Assembly: GCA_002816875.1 (NCBI GenBank)
Contig: MUCP01000045.1
Coordinates: 1 to 42,271, forward strand
DNA from: SAR202 cluster bacterium Io17-Chloro-G2
GTDB taxonomy: Bacteria; Chloroflexota; Dehalococcoidia; Lucifugimonadales; UBA3495
Direction of reading: 5' to 3'
DNA length: 42,271 nt
The notes under the pieces are model-generated. The model ran no database searches. It was given only the letters and a program-made list of their open reading frames with translations, and had not been told where the DNA came from. The translations under genes and the position numbers were made by a program. Of this stretch, positions 32,692-41,586 are shown piece by piece. Within the stretch, counting starts at the first letter, position 1; the number at the start of each line of letters is the position of its first letter.

Positions 32692-35600
32692 ATGGGTTCC
32701 TCTGAACGCGGCCTGTATATCGCCTTGTTTATATCGGTCTGGGCGGCCGTCCTCTGGCTAAGTATCAGGTTTACTCCCTGGTTAGACGGCCTCTCCTTCA
32801 ACCCGTGGTGGCTTATGGTAGGAGTAGTCCTGCTGGGAAGCGTCCTCGGGTTCATATTCCAACAGATCAGTTATTATGACCTTGACGACGAGGCTTATAG
32901 CCTGGTTTACGGTCCCGCTCCCGCTACAGTTTCGGTTGGGGCCTTCATCGCCCTTGGCATGTTCCTGAAACCGGGGCTGGAGAGTTTACCTTTCAATCCC
33001 TGGTGGCTAACGGTCCTGACGGCGCCTCTGCTGGCAACCTTGTTGTTGGTGTTGGTCAATCTCCGTTCCAGCATCCCTTTTAGCACCACAAGGTTCTCCG
33101 TCACATTGGGGCTGGCCCTAGGTTTGACTGGCATCGCCGCTGCCGGTATCTTTTTCCTACTGTGGGTCAACCCGTTTCTTCACGGCTTGAGCTACAGCCC
33201 TTGGTGGTTGGTCATGCCCGCTGGGGCGCTGTCCCTCTCCTTTGCCCTGTTCGGGAGCACCATCAAGGAGGTATTCTATTTCGGATCCGGCATCGGGAAA
33301 TGGGCAGGGAACATACTGAACTGGGTGAGCTATTCCCCCATATTCCTGATACTCACACCCCTGGGTATAGCTACATCTCTCGCATGGGGAATTCCTGTTG
33401 TGACCTGGCTCGCCAGAAGTCGACGACTGTGGGAGATGGCTAGACCGGGCGGCGCTGCTGATAGGGGCCCTTGGGTCGACGTGGAGATCGATTACGCCGG
33501 CGACGACCGCTTCGGCTACAACGAATATGCCACTGTGCTGACCAACCAAGCTATTGACGCCAGGACCCCGCTGGTCATTGGGGTATTCGGCAGTTGGGGA
33601 AGCGGAAAATCCAGCCTCATGCGGTTGATGGAATCCTTGGTAGCGGAGCACCGGCGCGGGACGGAGAGGAACGGCCGGGACCCCACCATCAACTCTCTTT
33701 GGATCAACGCGTGGGAATTGAACAACCGGGGTGAGTTGTGGAACTCATTCCTCCAATCTTTGCTCACCCAAATCAACAAGCGCCTTAACTGGGAGCGCCG
33801 TTTAGTATTTAGTCTAGCCATGTTTCAACAGCGGATCCAGTGGGGAGCGTTGATGCAAATGGCCGCAATCAACAGTTATAAGGTGTTGGTGGCGGCGGCC
33901 CCCGTCTTTTTGTCCGTCCTTCTAGCCAGGGACGTTTTTGCCAGCTCCAACGCCATTGTCCAAGTAGCGTTGGACCCCATCACCGGAGGCGGGGCCAGCG
34001 TGATTCTAGGAACGTGGCTATTGGTCCGCCCGGCGGTGCAGGGCGCCAAGGACAAAGTGACTGTCGATCTGAACAAGATATTGAGAGACGTCCCTTACGA
34101 AGAGCAGATCAACGCGTTACAGCAGCTGCAACACGCGTTTCGCGCGGTTGTAAAAGCTTGGGTGGGAGAGACCGGCAGGATTTTTATCTTTATCGACGAC
34201 CTGGACCGCTGCGCGCCGGAGCAGATCCCGGAAGTGATTGAGGCGCTCAAACTGTTCGCCACCACCGAAGGTTGCATCTACGTGGTGGGCATGGACCATT
34301 TGGTGGTCCGGGATGCCATCATGAAGAAATACGGCACCACCGAAGAGGCAGGGATCGACTATTTGGAAAAGATCGTGCAGATCCCTTTCTACCTGCCGCC
34401 CCTGGAAAACATTCGAATAGAGAGTTTTGTTGCCAACGACTACCCCGACGTTGTCAGGAAATGCGCCGAAGCGCCCAAGATATTCTCCTTGGGCTTGGAA
34501 CCAAATCCCCGCAAGGTCAAAAGGGTCCTGAACATCTACCGCACGTTCTTGGAGCTGGGTACCGTCCGCTACAACAGATGGGAGATCAAGTACGGAGTGA
34601 ACCCGGAGCTTTTGGCCAAGATGGTGGTGATCAACGAAAGGCACAATCTTCTTCATCAAGAATTGGTGAAAGACGCCGCCAATTTCAAAGATTTGGACCA
34701 GTGGGCCAAGCAGGCGGTCAAACAGGGCAACAGCGCCGGAACCAATTACAGCCAAACCCCTCCCGCCGTCCGCCTGGTCCCCGAGAATCAGCGTGGTAGT
34801 CTTGCCGCCATGTTGGCCGCCGGAAACTTTGAATTTGCCGGGCTCAACGAAGAAGAATTAAGAAATTACGTCTATATTCTGGGGGCCTACCAGGTGAGGC
34901 CCGGCATGGAAGAACGCGACGCGCTCTTGGGCACAGACGACCGAAAGAGAGATGAAGTCATCCATGACATCATGCACCAGGTCGAAGACCCGAAGGAACA
35001 AGCGGTGATAAACAGCTTGTACCTAGAACGGCTGCACCTGGTGGCGGACCCAACCCAGGAGTTCAACAACCTGCAAATGGAAAGTTCTAGTAAATCGATT
35101 TTTGCTATCGAGTTTGATTCGGCCAGGGAGGAATTCGAACCGGTCACAGTCAAAATTCCCGGGGGCGATTTTCTCATCGGATACGACGAATCGGACAGGC
35201 AATTCATCGAAACCCAGGCCCGTTTTCAGACGGGTAGGGCACGAGCCGAGGATCGTGACGAATCCTTGCTAAGATTTGAGGGGGAAACCGGCGCCCGTAC
35301 CTCGCCGTTGGGTCTGTTTACGGGCGGCGGCGGGCGGCGGGAAGGGGAAACCGAACAGTACCCATTTCCCCTGACTCCGTTCTACATCAGCAAATATCCG
35401 GTAACCAACGCCCTATTCCTCCCGTTCGCAGGGGAATCCGGGCTGCCCGGCCCGGAGGCGTCAGAAGCTAGGATCCAAGAGTTGCTCAGTAGCGGCCAAG
35501 CCGACATGCCCGTGGTAGACGTGTCCTGGGCCGAGGCCCAGGCTTATTGCGAATGGTTGAGCCAGAAGTCTGGAAGGGCTTACCGGTTGCTCCGGGAGGA

Positions 35601-35991
35601 GGAGTGGGAGATCGCAGCACGGGCCAACCTTCGACGCCGATTTCCCTGGGGGAATGTTCCTGGAGCCACACGGTGCAACATGATCTACCGCTATAACCCG
35701 GGCAATTCCAGCCTTAGCGCCGTATCTAGGCACGATGCGAGTGGCAGGTCACCATATCTGGTGGCGGACATGATCGGCAACGCCTGGGAGTGGACCGTCA
35801 GCGCCCACTCGCCCAATGGTGTTGAGAAGTTAGGCGCCGGAGAGGACCACCGCGTAGTCCGGGGAGGGTCCTTCGTCGACACATTAGGTACCGTATTATG
35901 CGCCACTTCCCATTCCGCCGACGCTGGTCAAAGATACAAAAATGTAGGATTCAGGGTCGCTTTAGACCCACCCCCCAGCCGTGATTGCTAA
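32692..35991 (+). CDS. membrane KAP P-loop NTPase with C-terminal FGE/SUMF1-fold domain
   Basis: A 1099-residue protein. Residues 1-240 are membrane helices built from repeated units, three of which carry F/Y-N/S-PWWL (36-41, 101-106, 168-173) and a fourth SYSPIFL (213-219). The KAP NTPase follows: Walker A GSWGSGKS (300-307), WINAWEL (337-343), Walker B FIFIDDLDRC with D502-D503, and two hydrophobic segments at about 396-412 and 433-447 inside the domain, as KAP proteins have. Residues about 818-1092 are an FGE/SUMF1 fold: IPGGDFLIGYDESD, FYISKYPVTNALF, VVDVSWAEAQAYCEWLS, NAWEWT, VVRGGSF and NVGFRVA. The catalytic Cys pair after GGSF of true FGE is absent, so it is probably a binding module. 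GGGAG precedes the ATG. The stop overlaps the converging ThDP gene by 4 bases. Confidence 0.9.
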   Translation: MGSSERGLYIALFISVWAAVLWLSIRFTPWLDGLSFNPWWLMVGVVLLGSVLGFIFQQISYYDLDDEAYSLVYGPAPATVSVGAFIALGMFLKPGLESLPFNPWWLTVLTAPLLATLLLVLVNLRSSIPFSTTRFSVTLGLALGLTGIAAAGIFFLLWVNPFLHGLSYSPWWLVMPAGALSLSFALFGSTIKEVFYFGSGIGKWAGNILNWVSYSPIFLILTPLGIATSLAWGIPVVTWLARSRRLWEMARPGGAADRGPWVDVEIDYAGDDRFGYNEYATVLTNQAIDARTPLVIGVFGSWGSGKSSLMRLMESLVAEHRRGTERNGRDPTINSLWINAWELNNRGELWNSFLQSLLTQINKRLNWERRLVFSLAMFQQRIQWGALMQMAAINSYKVLVAAAPVFLSVLLARDVFASSNAIVQVALDPITGGGASVILGTWLLVRPAVQGAKDKVTVDLNKILRDVPYEEQINALQQLQHAFRAVVKAWVGETGRIFIFIDDLDRCAPEQIPEVIEALKLFATTEGCIYVVGMDHLVVRDAIMKKYGTTEEAGIDYLEKIVQIPFYLPPLENIRIESFVANDYPDVVRKCAEAPKIFSLGLEPNPRKVKRVLNIYRTFLELGTVRYNRWEIKYGVNPELLAKMVVINERHNLLHQELVKDAANFKDLDQWAKQAVKQGNSAGTNYSQTPPAVRLVPENQRGSLAAMLAAGNFEFAGLNEEELRNYVYILGAYQVRPGMEERDALLGTDDRKRDEVIHDIMHQVEDPKEQAVINSLYLERLHLVADPTQEFNNLQMESSSKSIFAIEFDSAREEFEPVTVKIPGGDFLIGYDESDRQFIETQARFQTGRARAEDRDESLLRFEGETGARTSPLGLFTGGGGRREGETEQYPFPLTPFYISKYPVTNALFLPFAGESGLPGPEASEARIQELLSSGQADMPVVDVSWAEAQAYCEWLSQKSGRAYRLLREEEWEIAARANLRRRFPWGNVPGATRCNMIYRYNPGNSSLSAVSRHDASGRSPYLVADMIGNAWEWTVSAHSPNGVEKLGAGEDHRVVRGGSFVDTLGTVLCATSHSADAGQRYKNVGFRVALDPPPSRDC

Positions 35992-37652
35992 ACCGACCCG
36001 TTGATGGCCACGTCCAACACGGCTGGCTTGCCCGAAGCCAGGGCTTCTCCAACCGCCGGCCCCAACTCCGCCGGGTCTTCTATGGACCGGCCGTAAACCC
36101 CCATGGCGTTGGCGATCGCCGCGATGTTGAAGGGCCGTCCAAAGTCCATGCCGATGTATTTGTTGGCGGGACTTTCACTTTGCAGCATCTGGGATTGGTA
36201 GATATCCATGTTTAACTTCAGAATGCGGTAGGAACGGTTGTTGCAGATTATGTAAAGGACGGGCAGTTCCTCGTTGGCGGCCGTCCACAAGCCCTGTACC
36301 GTCATCATCGCGCTGCCGTCGCCTAGCAGGCCCACCACGGGACGGCCTGGATAGGCCAGCTTGAGGCCTAAGGCGCTCCCCATGCCCCATCCAATGGCCC
36401 CGCCCCGCTCGCTGAAGATGCCGTCTGGATCGCTGAATGCAAATGCCCCGTGCAGCGCGTCCCGGGATGTGATGGTATCGTCGGCGATCACCGCGTCGCC
36501 GGGTAAGACCTGGGCCAGTTCATGCATCATCCGCTCGACCGGCATGGGGCGCTGGTCCCAACGTTCATTTAAGCGGCGCTGCCATGCCGCCTTCAACGCT
36601 GTTTTCTCTTTGGACAGACCGGCGGTCCTGCCCTTGGAAGCCTCCCTGGCCTGGCCGGTCATGGCAGACCCCACGGCGTCGACCAGATGCTCCAGCCCTA
36701 TTTTTGGGTCGGCAACGATGCCCACATCAGTCGGTTCGCTCTTGCCGACTTCTTTTGCCGAAGAATCCAGGTGGATCAACCGCGTGCCCGGCGCGATAGT
36801 GCTTCCAGGACAATAGAAGAAGCCCGAGAACACATTGGTCCCCACAGCCAAAATCACATCGGCGGAAGCGAACACGTCTCTGGCCGCCGGGAGCACGGGG
36901 TTGATCCGGCCCAGAAACTGGGGATGTCCCGTTGGGAAGTTCATCCGAGCGTAGGAGGTGGCATAGACTCTGGCGCCCAACAATTCAGCCAATTCCACTG
37001 CCCGTCCCACGCCGCCGGACATGCCTAACCGGTCTCCCACCAGGATCATGGGATTTTCCGAACCCGCCAGGATCAATGCCGCATCTTCTACGGCTTGAAG
37101 GTCAGGGGCGACGCGATGATACTGCTTGGAAGATGGGATGATTTCCACGTCGGCCATCCCGTCAAAGGCGTCAAAGGCGAATGCCAGGAAAGCGGGGCCG
37201 GTGGGAGGCGTTTTGGCCTCATTGAAAGCCCTCCTCATAGCGCCGGGGATTTGCTGGGCATTGGTCACCTCGGCGCTCCACTTGGCAAACTGGGCCACCA
37301 TGCCCGGCAGGTCGGAGCGGCCCTCGGCCAATTTACGCGTATCTTTATTGCCCGCTGTCAGCACCAGGGGAACCCCCCCGTCCATGGCGTGGTGCAACAA
37401 GCTGATACCGTTGGCCAGCCCAGTCTCGATATGTAAGTTGACCATTGACGGCTGCCCAGTCCCGCAGGAATAACCGTCGGCCATCCCCATGGCGACACCT
37501 TCCTGGGCGGCCAGCACGTAATTGATGTCTGGGTAGTCTTCCAACGCCGCCATGATGGCCAATTCGCTGGTGCCCGGATTGCCAAAGATGTATCTCACGC
37601 CCTCGGCCCGGAGCATCTCCATGAAAGCGGTTTTCCCGGTCATCACCGGCAT
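35988..37652 (-). CDS. thiamine diphosphate-dependent enzyme, benzoylformate decarboxylase-like
   Basis: A 554-residue ThDP enzyme with the three-domain layout of acetolactate synthase and benzoylformate decarboxylase. The N-terminal Pyr domain has FGNPGTSELAIM and catalytic Glu51 in AAQEGVAMGMADGYS. The middle domain contains NPMILVGDRLGMSGG. The C-terminal domain has GDGSAMMTVQGLW with GDG at 444-446 and NN at 471-472 binding Mg-diphosphate. LHIETGLANG aligns with the LHSAAGTGN segment of benzoylformate decarboxylase (His70 there, His74 here). The start at 37652 (AGGGCTGAC before it) is preferred; ATG 37643 is possible. It begins 11 bases after the stop of the GMC oxidoreductase, so alcohol oxidation and 2-oxoacid decarboxylation may be consecutive steps. 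Confidence 0.88.
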   Translation of the reverse strand: MPVMTGKTAFMEMLRAEGVRYIFGNPGTSELAIMAALEDYPDINYVLAAQEGVAMGMADGYSCGTGQPSMVNLHIETGLANGISLLHHAMDGGVPLVLTAGNKDTRKLAEGRSDLPGMVAQFAKWSAEVTNAQQIPGAMRRAFNEAKTPPTGPAFLAFAFDAFDGMADVEIIPSSKQYHRVAPDLQAVEDAALILAGSENPMILVGDRLGMSGGVGRAVELAELLGARVYATSYARMNFPTGHPQFLGRINPVLPAARDVFASADVILAVGTNVFSGFFYCPGSTIAPGTRLIHLDSSAKEVGKSEPTDVGIVADPKIGLEHLVDAVGSAMTGQAREASKGRTAGLSKEKTALKAAWQRRLNERWDQRPMPVERMMHELAQVLPGDAVIADDTITSRDALHGAFAFSDPDGIFSERGGAIGWGMGSALGLKLAYPGRPVVGLLGDGSAMMTVQGLWTAANEELPVLYIICNNRSYRILKLNMDIYQSQMLQSESPANKYIGMDFGRPFNIAAIANAMGVYGRSIEDPAELGPAVGEALASGKPAVLDVAINGSV

Positions 37653-37663
37653 GTCAGCCCTGC

Positions 37664-39211
37664 CTAGCCTTGTTTGATGAAATCGGCGATGCGCTCGCCG
37701 ATCATCATGGTGGTCACGTTGGTGTTGGCCCGCACGCAGTCGGGCATGATCGACGCGTCGGCCACCCTGAGGCCCTGAAGGCCGTGGACCCTGCCGTATT
37801 GGTCCACGACGGCCATGGGGTCCGAGGCGGGGCCCATCTTGCAGGTGCACGAGATGTGCTGGCCGGTGGTGACCTCACGGCGCAGAAACTCGTCCAGGGC
37901 CTGATCGCTGGCCAACTCGCCGTCGGTGGGCTCGGTTCGCTCTAGGATGATGTCTTTGAAGGCCTGGTGTTGGCCCAGTTTGGCGCAAAGCCGAACAGCG
38001 TCTCTCAGACGGCGCCGGTCGAACTCTTCCTCCAGGTAGTGATAATCCAGGGAAGGCTGCGTCGCCGGGTCGGCCGACGTCAGACGAAGCTCTCCGGAAC
38101 CGAGGGCCAGGTTCAAAATGGCCAGCATTCGTATGCCAAGTCCGTCCATGCGGTTGCCGCCCCGGTTCACCCGCTCGGTGGCGAATGAGGTCATCAACAC
38201 CTGAATGTCGTTGCGCAGGTCAGAGCCTTCAGCCGTGTGGCGCAACGCCATCTGCACACGGGGGCCGTAGGGATCCAGGTTGTGGCCCTCTTTGGTCTTG
38301 AAGGTGATATAGATCATGGGGTGGTCCCTCATGTTCTGGCCCACCCCCGGCATATCCCGCACCACAGGTATTCCCAATCGGCTCAATTGCTCAGCTGGCC
38401 CCACCCCGGAAAGCATCAGGATCTGCGGGGAGCCGATGGCCCCGGAACTGAGAATGATCTCATTTCCCTCGGCGATGAACCTTTCGCCACCGCTCTCCAC
38501 CTCTACTCCCGTTGCCCTCGGGCCTTCGAAGATCAACCGGCGCACTGTCGTATCGGGTTTTATGGTCAGATTCAGGCGGTGGCGGCCCTGGTTGAGATAA
38601 CCCAAGGCAGTGCTCCACCGGATACCGTTGGGATTGTTCACCGGGCAAGGGCCAACGCCGGAAGCGCCAGGCAGGTTGTGGTCGGGGCTGTCGGCGAAGC
38701 CTTCGGCGCGGCACGCCTCTAAAAAGGCCTGTTGATCCGGCAACCACTCTTGGGGCTTGAAACGCCGGACCACGATAGGGCCGTCGGAGTTGTGGAAGTC
38801 GCCGCCGCCGAAGTCCGTGTCGGACTCGACCATGCGGAAATACTGGATCAGGTTTTGGAAGGCCCATTGATCGTTGCCCTTGGCCGCCCAGGAATCGTAA
38901 TCCTCGGGCACGCCCCGCAGGAATACCTGTCCGTTTATGGCGCTGGAACCGCCGGTAACCTTTCCCCGGGGCACCATCATCGGTTCGGCGGTGTCGGTGG
39001 CCTTGCCCATGAACTGCCAGTTGTGGTCGCTGGTCATCACGTCGGTGGCGCTGGAGAACCCGTATTTAACCTCTTCCGGCAGATGCTCGAAATCCGGGTA
39101 ATCGGGACCGGCTTCGATGAGCAAAACCGATTTGGCAGGGTCTTCGCTGAGCCTGGTGGCGATGATCGACCCGGCCGACCCCGCGCCCAGGACTATGTAA
39201 TCGTATTTCAT
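37664..39211 (-). CDS. GMC family oxidoreductase (choline dehydrogenase-like)
   Basis: A 515-residue FAD-dependent alcohol oxidoreductase. The Rossmann motif is YIVLGAGSAGSIIATRL (GAGSAG from residue 9), then LLIEAGPD. GKVTGGSSAINGQVFLRG is the GMC signature 1, and LSSGAIGSPQILMLSGVGP signature 2. The catalytic pair is His452 in GQHISCTCKMG and Asn496 in RANTNVTTMMIGER. The ATG at 39211 follows GAGGTG; a GTG three codons earlier lies on that site. No secretion signal is seen. It is the promoter-proximal gene of a two-gene unit with the ThDP enzyme. Substrate unknown. Confidence 0.92.
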   Translation of the reverse strand: MKYDYIVLGAGSAGSIIATRLSEDPAKSVLLIEAGPDYPDFEHLPEEVKYGFSSATDVMTSDHNWQFMGKATDTAEPMMVPRGKVTGGSSAINGQVFLRGVPEDYDSWAAKGNDQWAFQNLIQYFRMVESDTDFGGGDFHNSDGPIVVRRFKPQEWLPDQQAFLEACRAEGFADSPDHNLPGASGVGPCPVNNPNGIRWSTALGYLNQGRHRLNLTIKPDTTVRRLIFEGPRATGVEVESGGERFIAEGNEIILSSGAIGSPQILMLSGVGPAEQLSRLGIPVVRDMPGVGQNMRDHPMIYITFKTKEGHNLDPYGPRVQMALRHTAEGSDLRNDIQVLMTSFATERVNRGGNRMDGLGIRMLAILNLALGSGELRLTSADPATQPSLDYHYLEEEFDRRRLRDAVRLCAKLGQHQAFKDIILERTEPTDGELASDQALDEFLRREVTTGQHISCTCKMGPASDPMAVVDQYGRVHGLQGLRVADASIMPDCVRANTNVTTMMIGERIADFIKQG

Positions 39212-39242
39212 TGTGGACACCTCAATGGCTGAACTTCAAAGG

Positions 39243-39323
39243 GTGGTTCGCCCCGATTACATCGAGGTCACCACCAACGGGTTTAGACTTACTTGCCGTT
39301 CATCCTGAGCTTGTCGAAGGACC
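39243..39323. repeat. dispersed imperfect palindromic element, copy 5
   Basis: GGTGGTTCGCCCCGATTACA with TCGAGGTCACCACC, then CCGTTCATCCTGAGCTTG and TCGAAGGAC. The first part is the reverse complement of the GACCCCGATACAATCGGGGC segment of copy 6. It lies in the 146-base gap upstream of the GMC gene. Confidence 0.65.
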
Positions 39324-39357
39324 CGCCTCAACCGGGAACATACCGTTAACAAAGCAA

Positions 39358-40242
39358 CTAACCCTGCCGGGGATGCCGCCGTCCAAAGTCATCCGCTATT
39401 TCTTCAAAGGTGCAAAACCGGACGCCCGGATGGGACGACATGTAAGCATACAACCGTTCCAACATCAATAGAACTTGGGGGCGGCCGCTGACGTCGGGAT
39501 GAATGGTGATTGGAAAGACAGCCTCTTCATACTCACGGTAAACGTAGTCAAACTGGTCCCGCCACATCTGCTCTATGTCCCTGGGATTAACGAAGCCGTG
39601 GCTGTTGGGCGAACTCTTGATGAACATCATAGGAGGCAGGTCGTCCAGGTACCAGTTGGCCGGTATCTCGATCAGGTCTGTTTCTTCGCCCCGTTCCCAA
39701 GCCTTCATCCACGACTCGGCCGGGCGGCTATAGTCTATCTTGGTCCACCGGTCGCCCACCCGCACGTAGTAACATTCAAAATCCCGGTGCATCAGGCTAT
39801 GGTCGTATTTGATACCGTGCTTCAGGAGAAGCTCATTGGTGACATGGCTGAACTCCCACCAAGGGGCCACGTATCCCAACGGCCTTTTACCCGACACCCC
39901 TCCCAAAAGATCGATGCACTTCAGCAGAACGGCCTCTTCTTGTTCGGGCGTCATTGAGATGGGATTCTCGTGGGAATAGCCATGCATGCCTATCTCATGC
40001 CCGGCATCCACGATCATGCGTATCTCTTTGGGGAAGGATTCTATGGAATGGCCGGGGATGAACCAGGTGGTCTTGATACCAAGTTTGTCGAACAGTTTCA
40101 CCAGCCGCGGGGTCCCGACCTCGCCGGCGAATACGCCCCGGGAGATATCGTCGGGGGAATCTTCTCCGCCGTAGGACCCCAACCAGCCCGCCACGGCATC
40201 AAGATCAACTCCAAAGGCGCATAGGATCTGCTTGCCGGGCAT
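39358..40242 (-). CDS. polysaccharide deacetylase family protein (CE4-like, cytoplasmic)
   Basis: A 294-residue NodB-fold deacetylase. FGVDLDAV has the metal/catalytic Asp pair (D13, D15), and MHGYSHEN gives the HxxxH metal site (H87, H91). [20 protein letters not shown] and [16 protein letters not shown] are other family blocks, and [19 protein letters not shown] is the late His motif. The start at 40242 follows GGGAGG; there is no signal peptide, as in Helicobacter PgdA and allantoinase PuuE types, so the substrate is probably a small amide or a cytoplasmic sugar. It diverges from DUF3500 with 316 bases between starts. Confidence 0.9.
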   Translation of the reverse strand: MPGKQILCAFGVDLDAVAGWLGSYGGEDSPDDISRGVFAGEVGTPRLVKLFDKLGIKTTWFIPGHSIESFPKEIRMIVDAGHEIGMHGYSHENPISMTPEQEEAVLLKCIDLLGGVSGKRPLGYVAPWWEFSHVTNELLLKHGIKYDHSLMHRDFECYYVRVGDRWTKIDYSRPAESWMKAWERGEETDLIEIPANWYLDDLPPMMFIKSSPNSHGFVNPRDIEQMWRDQFDYVYREYEEAVFPITIHPDVSGRPQVLLMLERLYAYMSSHPGVRFCTFEEIADDFGRRHPRQG

Positions 40243-40394
40243 ATCCAACCTCCCAGGTCTCTCCCGCCAGGGTATACGGCGGTGATGGATTCCCAACCGC
40301 CCAACGGCGGTAGTTTAGCACAGGGCACGGGGCGCTGATCCCGACTGAGTTCACGCAAACAGACCCGATACGACCGGCAAGTGTTGCAGGTACG

Positions 40395-40429
40395 GTGGGG
40401 GCGTCCCGATCGAATCGGGACGCTCCTAC
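40395..40429. repeat. palindromic element with CCCGAT/ATCGGG core
   Basis: GTGGGGGCGTCCCGAT, loop CGA and ATCGGGACGCTCCTAC are reverse complements except at two positions. Ends resemble the GTAGGGGCG...CGCCCCTAC palindromes at 17934, 19103 and 29559, and the core resembles that of the repeat at 41587. It lies in the 316-base gap 40243-40558, which holds no gene. Confidence 0.85.
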
Positions 40430-40481
40430 GCCATTGGTTTAGACCAACGATTGGAACACCTCGACCGTAACATAGCCTTGC

Positions 40482-40510
40482 TTGACACCAATTGGACGCC
40501 TGTTTACACT
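40482..40510 (+). promoter_or_regulatory. promoter of the DUF3500 gene
   Basis: A perfect TTGACA (40482-40487), 17 bp and TACACT (40505-40510). The predicted start is near 40517, giving a leader of about 42 bases with GGAGG at 40546-40550. Confidence 0.7.
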
Positions 40511-40558
40511 CGATTACGAGGCACCATCTCAGCCCGGAAGTCATTGGAGGGGTCCACC

Positions 40559-41545
40559 ATGGTTAACCAGATCGCAGCCACCGGCGCGGCCGCCCAGATG
40601 TCGTCGGCCGGCAACGCCTTTGTACAAAGCCTATCTGCAGAACAGAAGAACAAGGCTTGTTTTGAATACCTGGATGGGGAGCGCATCTTCTGGTATTACC
40701 CTCCCATGAACCGCCACGGCTTGGCGCTGCGCGATATGACCGCCCCGCAACGGGAACTGGCAATGAACCTGATGTCTACCGGAATGACCGGTAAATCCTA
40801 CGAGATGGCCAAGCTGATCATCGAACACGAAGACGTCTTGGGGCCGTTGGAGAAGGAGGCGGGCCTGAAGACCTTTGTTAGGGACACCGAGTTGTATTAC
40901 TTCACCATATTCGGCCAACCCGGCGGAACGGAGCCCTGGGGTTGGCGGGCCGAAGGCCACCACGTTTCCGTCCATTTCAGCATCTGGGGAGACAAAGTAA
41001 TCTCGGTCACCCCCTTCTTCTTCGGGGCCAATCCGGCCGAAGTCCGCAAGGGCCCCAAGACCGGCCTGCGCATCTTGGGCGGCAGGGAGGACCTGGCCTT
41101 TGACTTGATGGACAGCCTGGACGCCGGCCAGCGAAACACCGCGATAATCTACGACCAAGCGCCGTCCGACATTCTGACGTTTAACGCTTCCAAAGCCTCG
41201 CTATCCCATCAGGAGGGGCTCTCCGGTTCCCAGATGTCGGGGACCCAGAAAGAGACGTTAGTGTCCCTCATCGGCGAGTACGTGGGACAGGTAAGCGACG
41301 ACTTGGCCCAAGAGCGGATGGACGCCATCAAATCCCAGGGCATCGACGGGTTCAGCTTCGCCTGGATGGGCCCCGCTGAAAAGAACCAGCCCCATTATTA
41401 CCGGATCCACGGCGGGGATTTCGTGGTGGAATTCGACAACCGGCAAGATGGCGCCAATCACATCCATTCAGTCTGGCGGGACGTGGAAAACGACTTTGCC
41501 TCCGATGTGCTGCGGGACCATCTGCTGCTGTTTCACGTGATTTAA
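40559..41545 (+). CDS. DUF3500 domain-containing protein
   Basis: A 328-residue protein matching the DUF3500 family by several blocks: YLDGERIFWYYPPMNRHGLA, LMSTGMTGKSYEMAKLI, YYFTIFGQPG, WGWRAEGHHVSVHFSIW, TPFFFGANPAEVR, and the C-terminal FSFAWMGPAEKNQPHYYRIH, then FVVEFDN and ANHIHSVWRD. Conserved His residues (GHHVSVH, HYYRIHG, NHIHS) suggest a metal or redox site, but no activity is established. No signal peptide was identified, although the N-terminus is Ala-rich. The ATG at 40559 follows GGAGGGG; the frame extends upstream over the promoter. It appears monocistronic and strongly promoted. Confidence 0.85.
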   Translation: MVNQIAATGAAAQMSSAGNAFVQSLSAEQKNKACFEYLDGERIFWYYPPMNRHGLALRDMTAPQRELAMNLMSTGMTGKSYEMAKLIIEHEDVLGPLEKEAGLKTFVRDTELYYFTIFGQPGGTEPWGWRAEGHHVSVHFSIWGDKVISVTPFFFGANPAEVRKGPKTGLRILGGREDLAFDLMDSLDAGQRNTAIIYDQAPSDILTFNASKASLSHQEGLSGSQMSGTQKETLVSLIGEYVGQVSDDLAQERMDAIKSQGIDGFSFAWMGPAEKNQPHYYRIHGGDFVVEFDNRQDGANHIHSVWRDVENDFASDVLRDHLLLFHVI

Positions 41546-41586
41546 GCGTTATTTAAGTCCTGTAAAACAAGCACCTTGGGCAACCT

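Noticed and set aside
33157..33651. Minus-strand frame over the KAP membrane region
   Set aside because: It overlaps conserved membrane and NTPase coding sequence and has no start signal.
35700..35991. Variable region of a diversity-generating retroelement in the SUMF1-fold end
   Set aside because: No reverse transcriptase and no template repeat occur in the window, and no adenine-biased second copy was seen.
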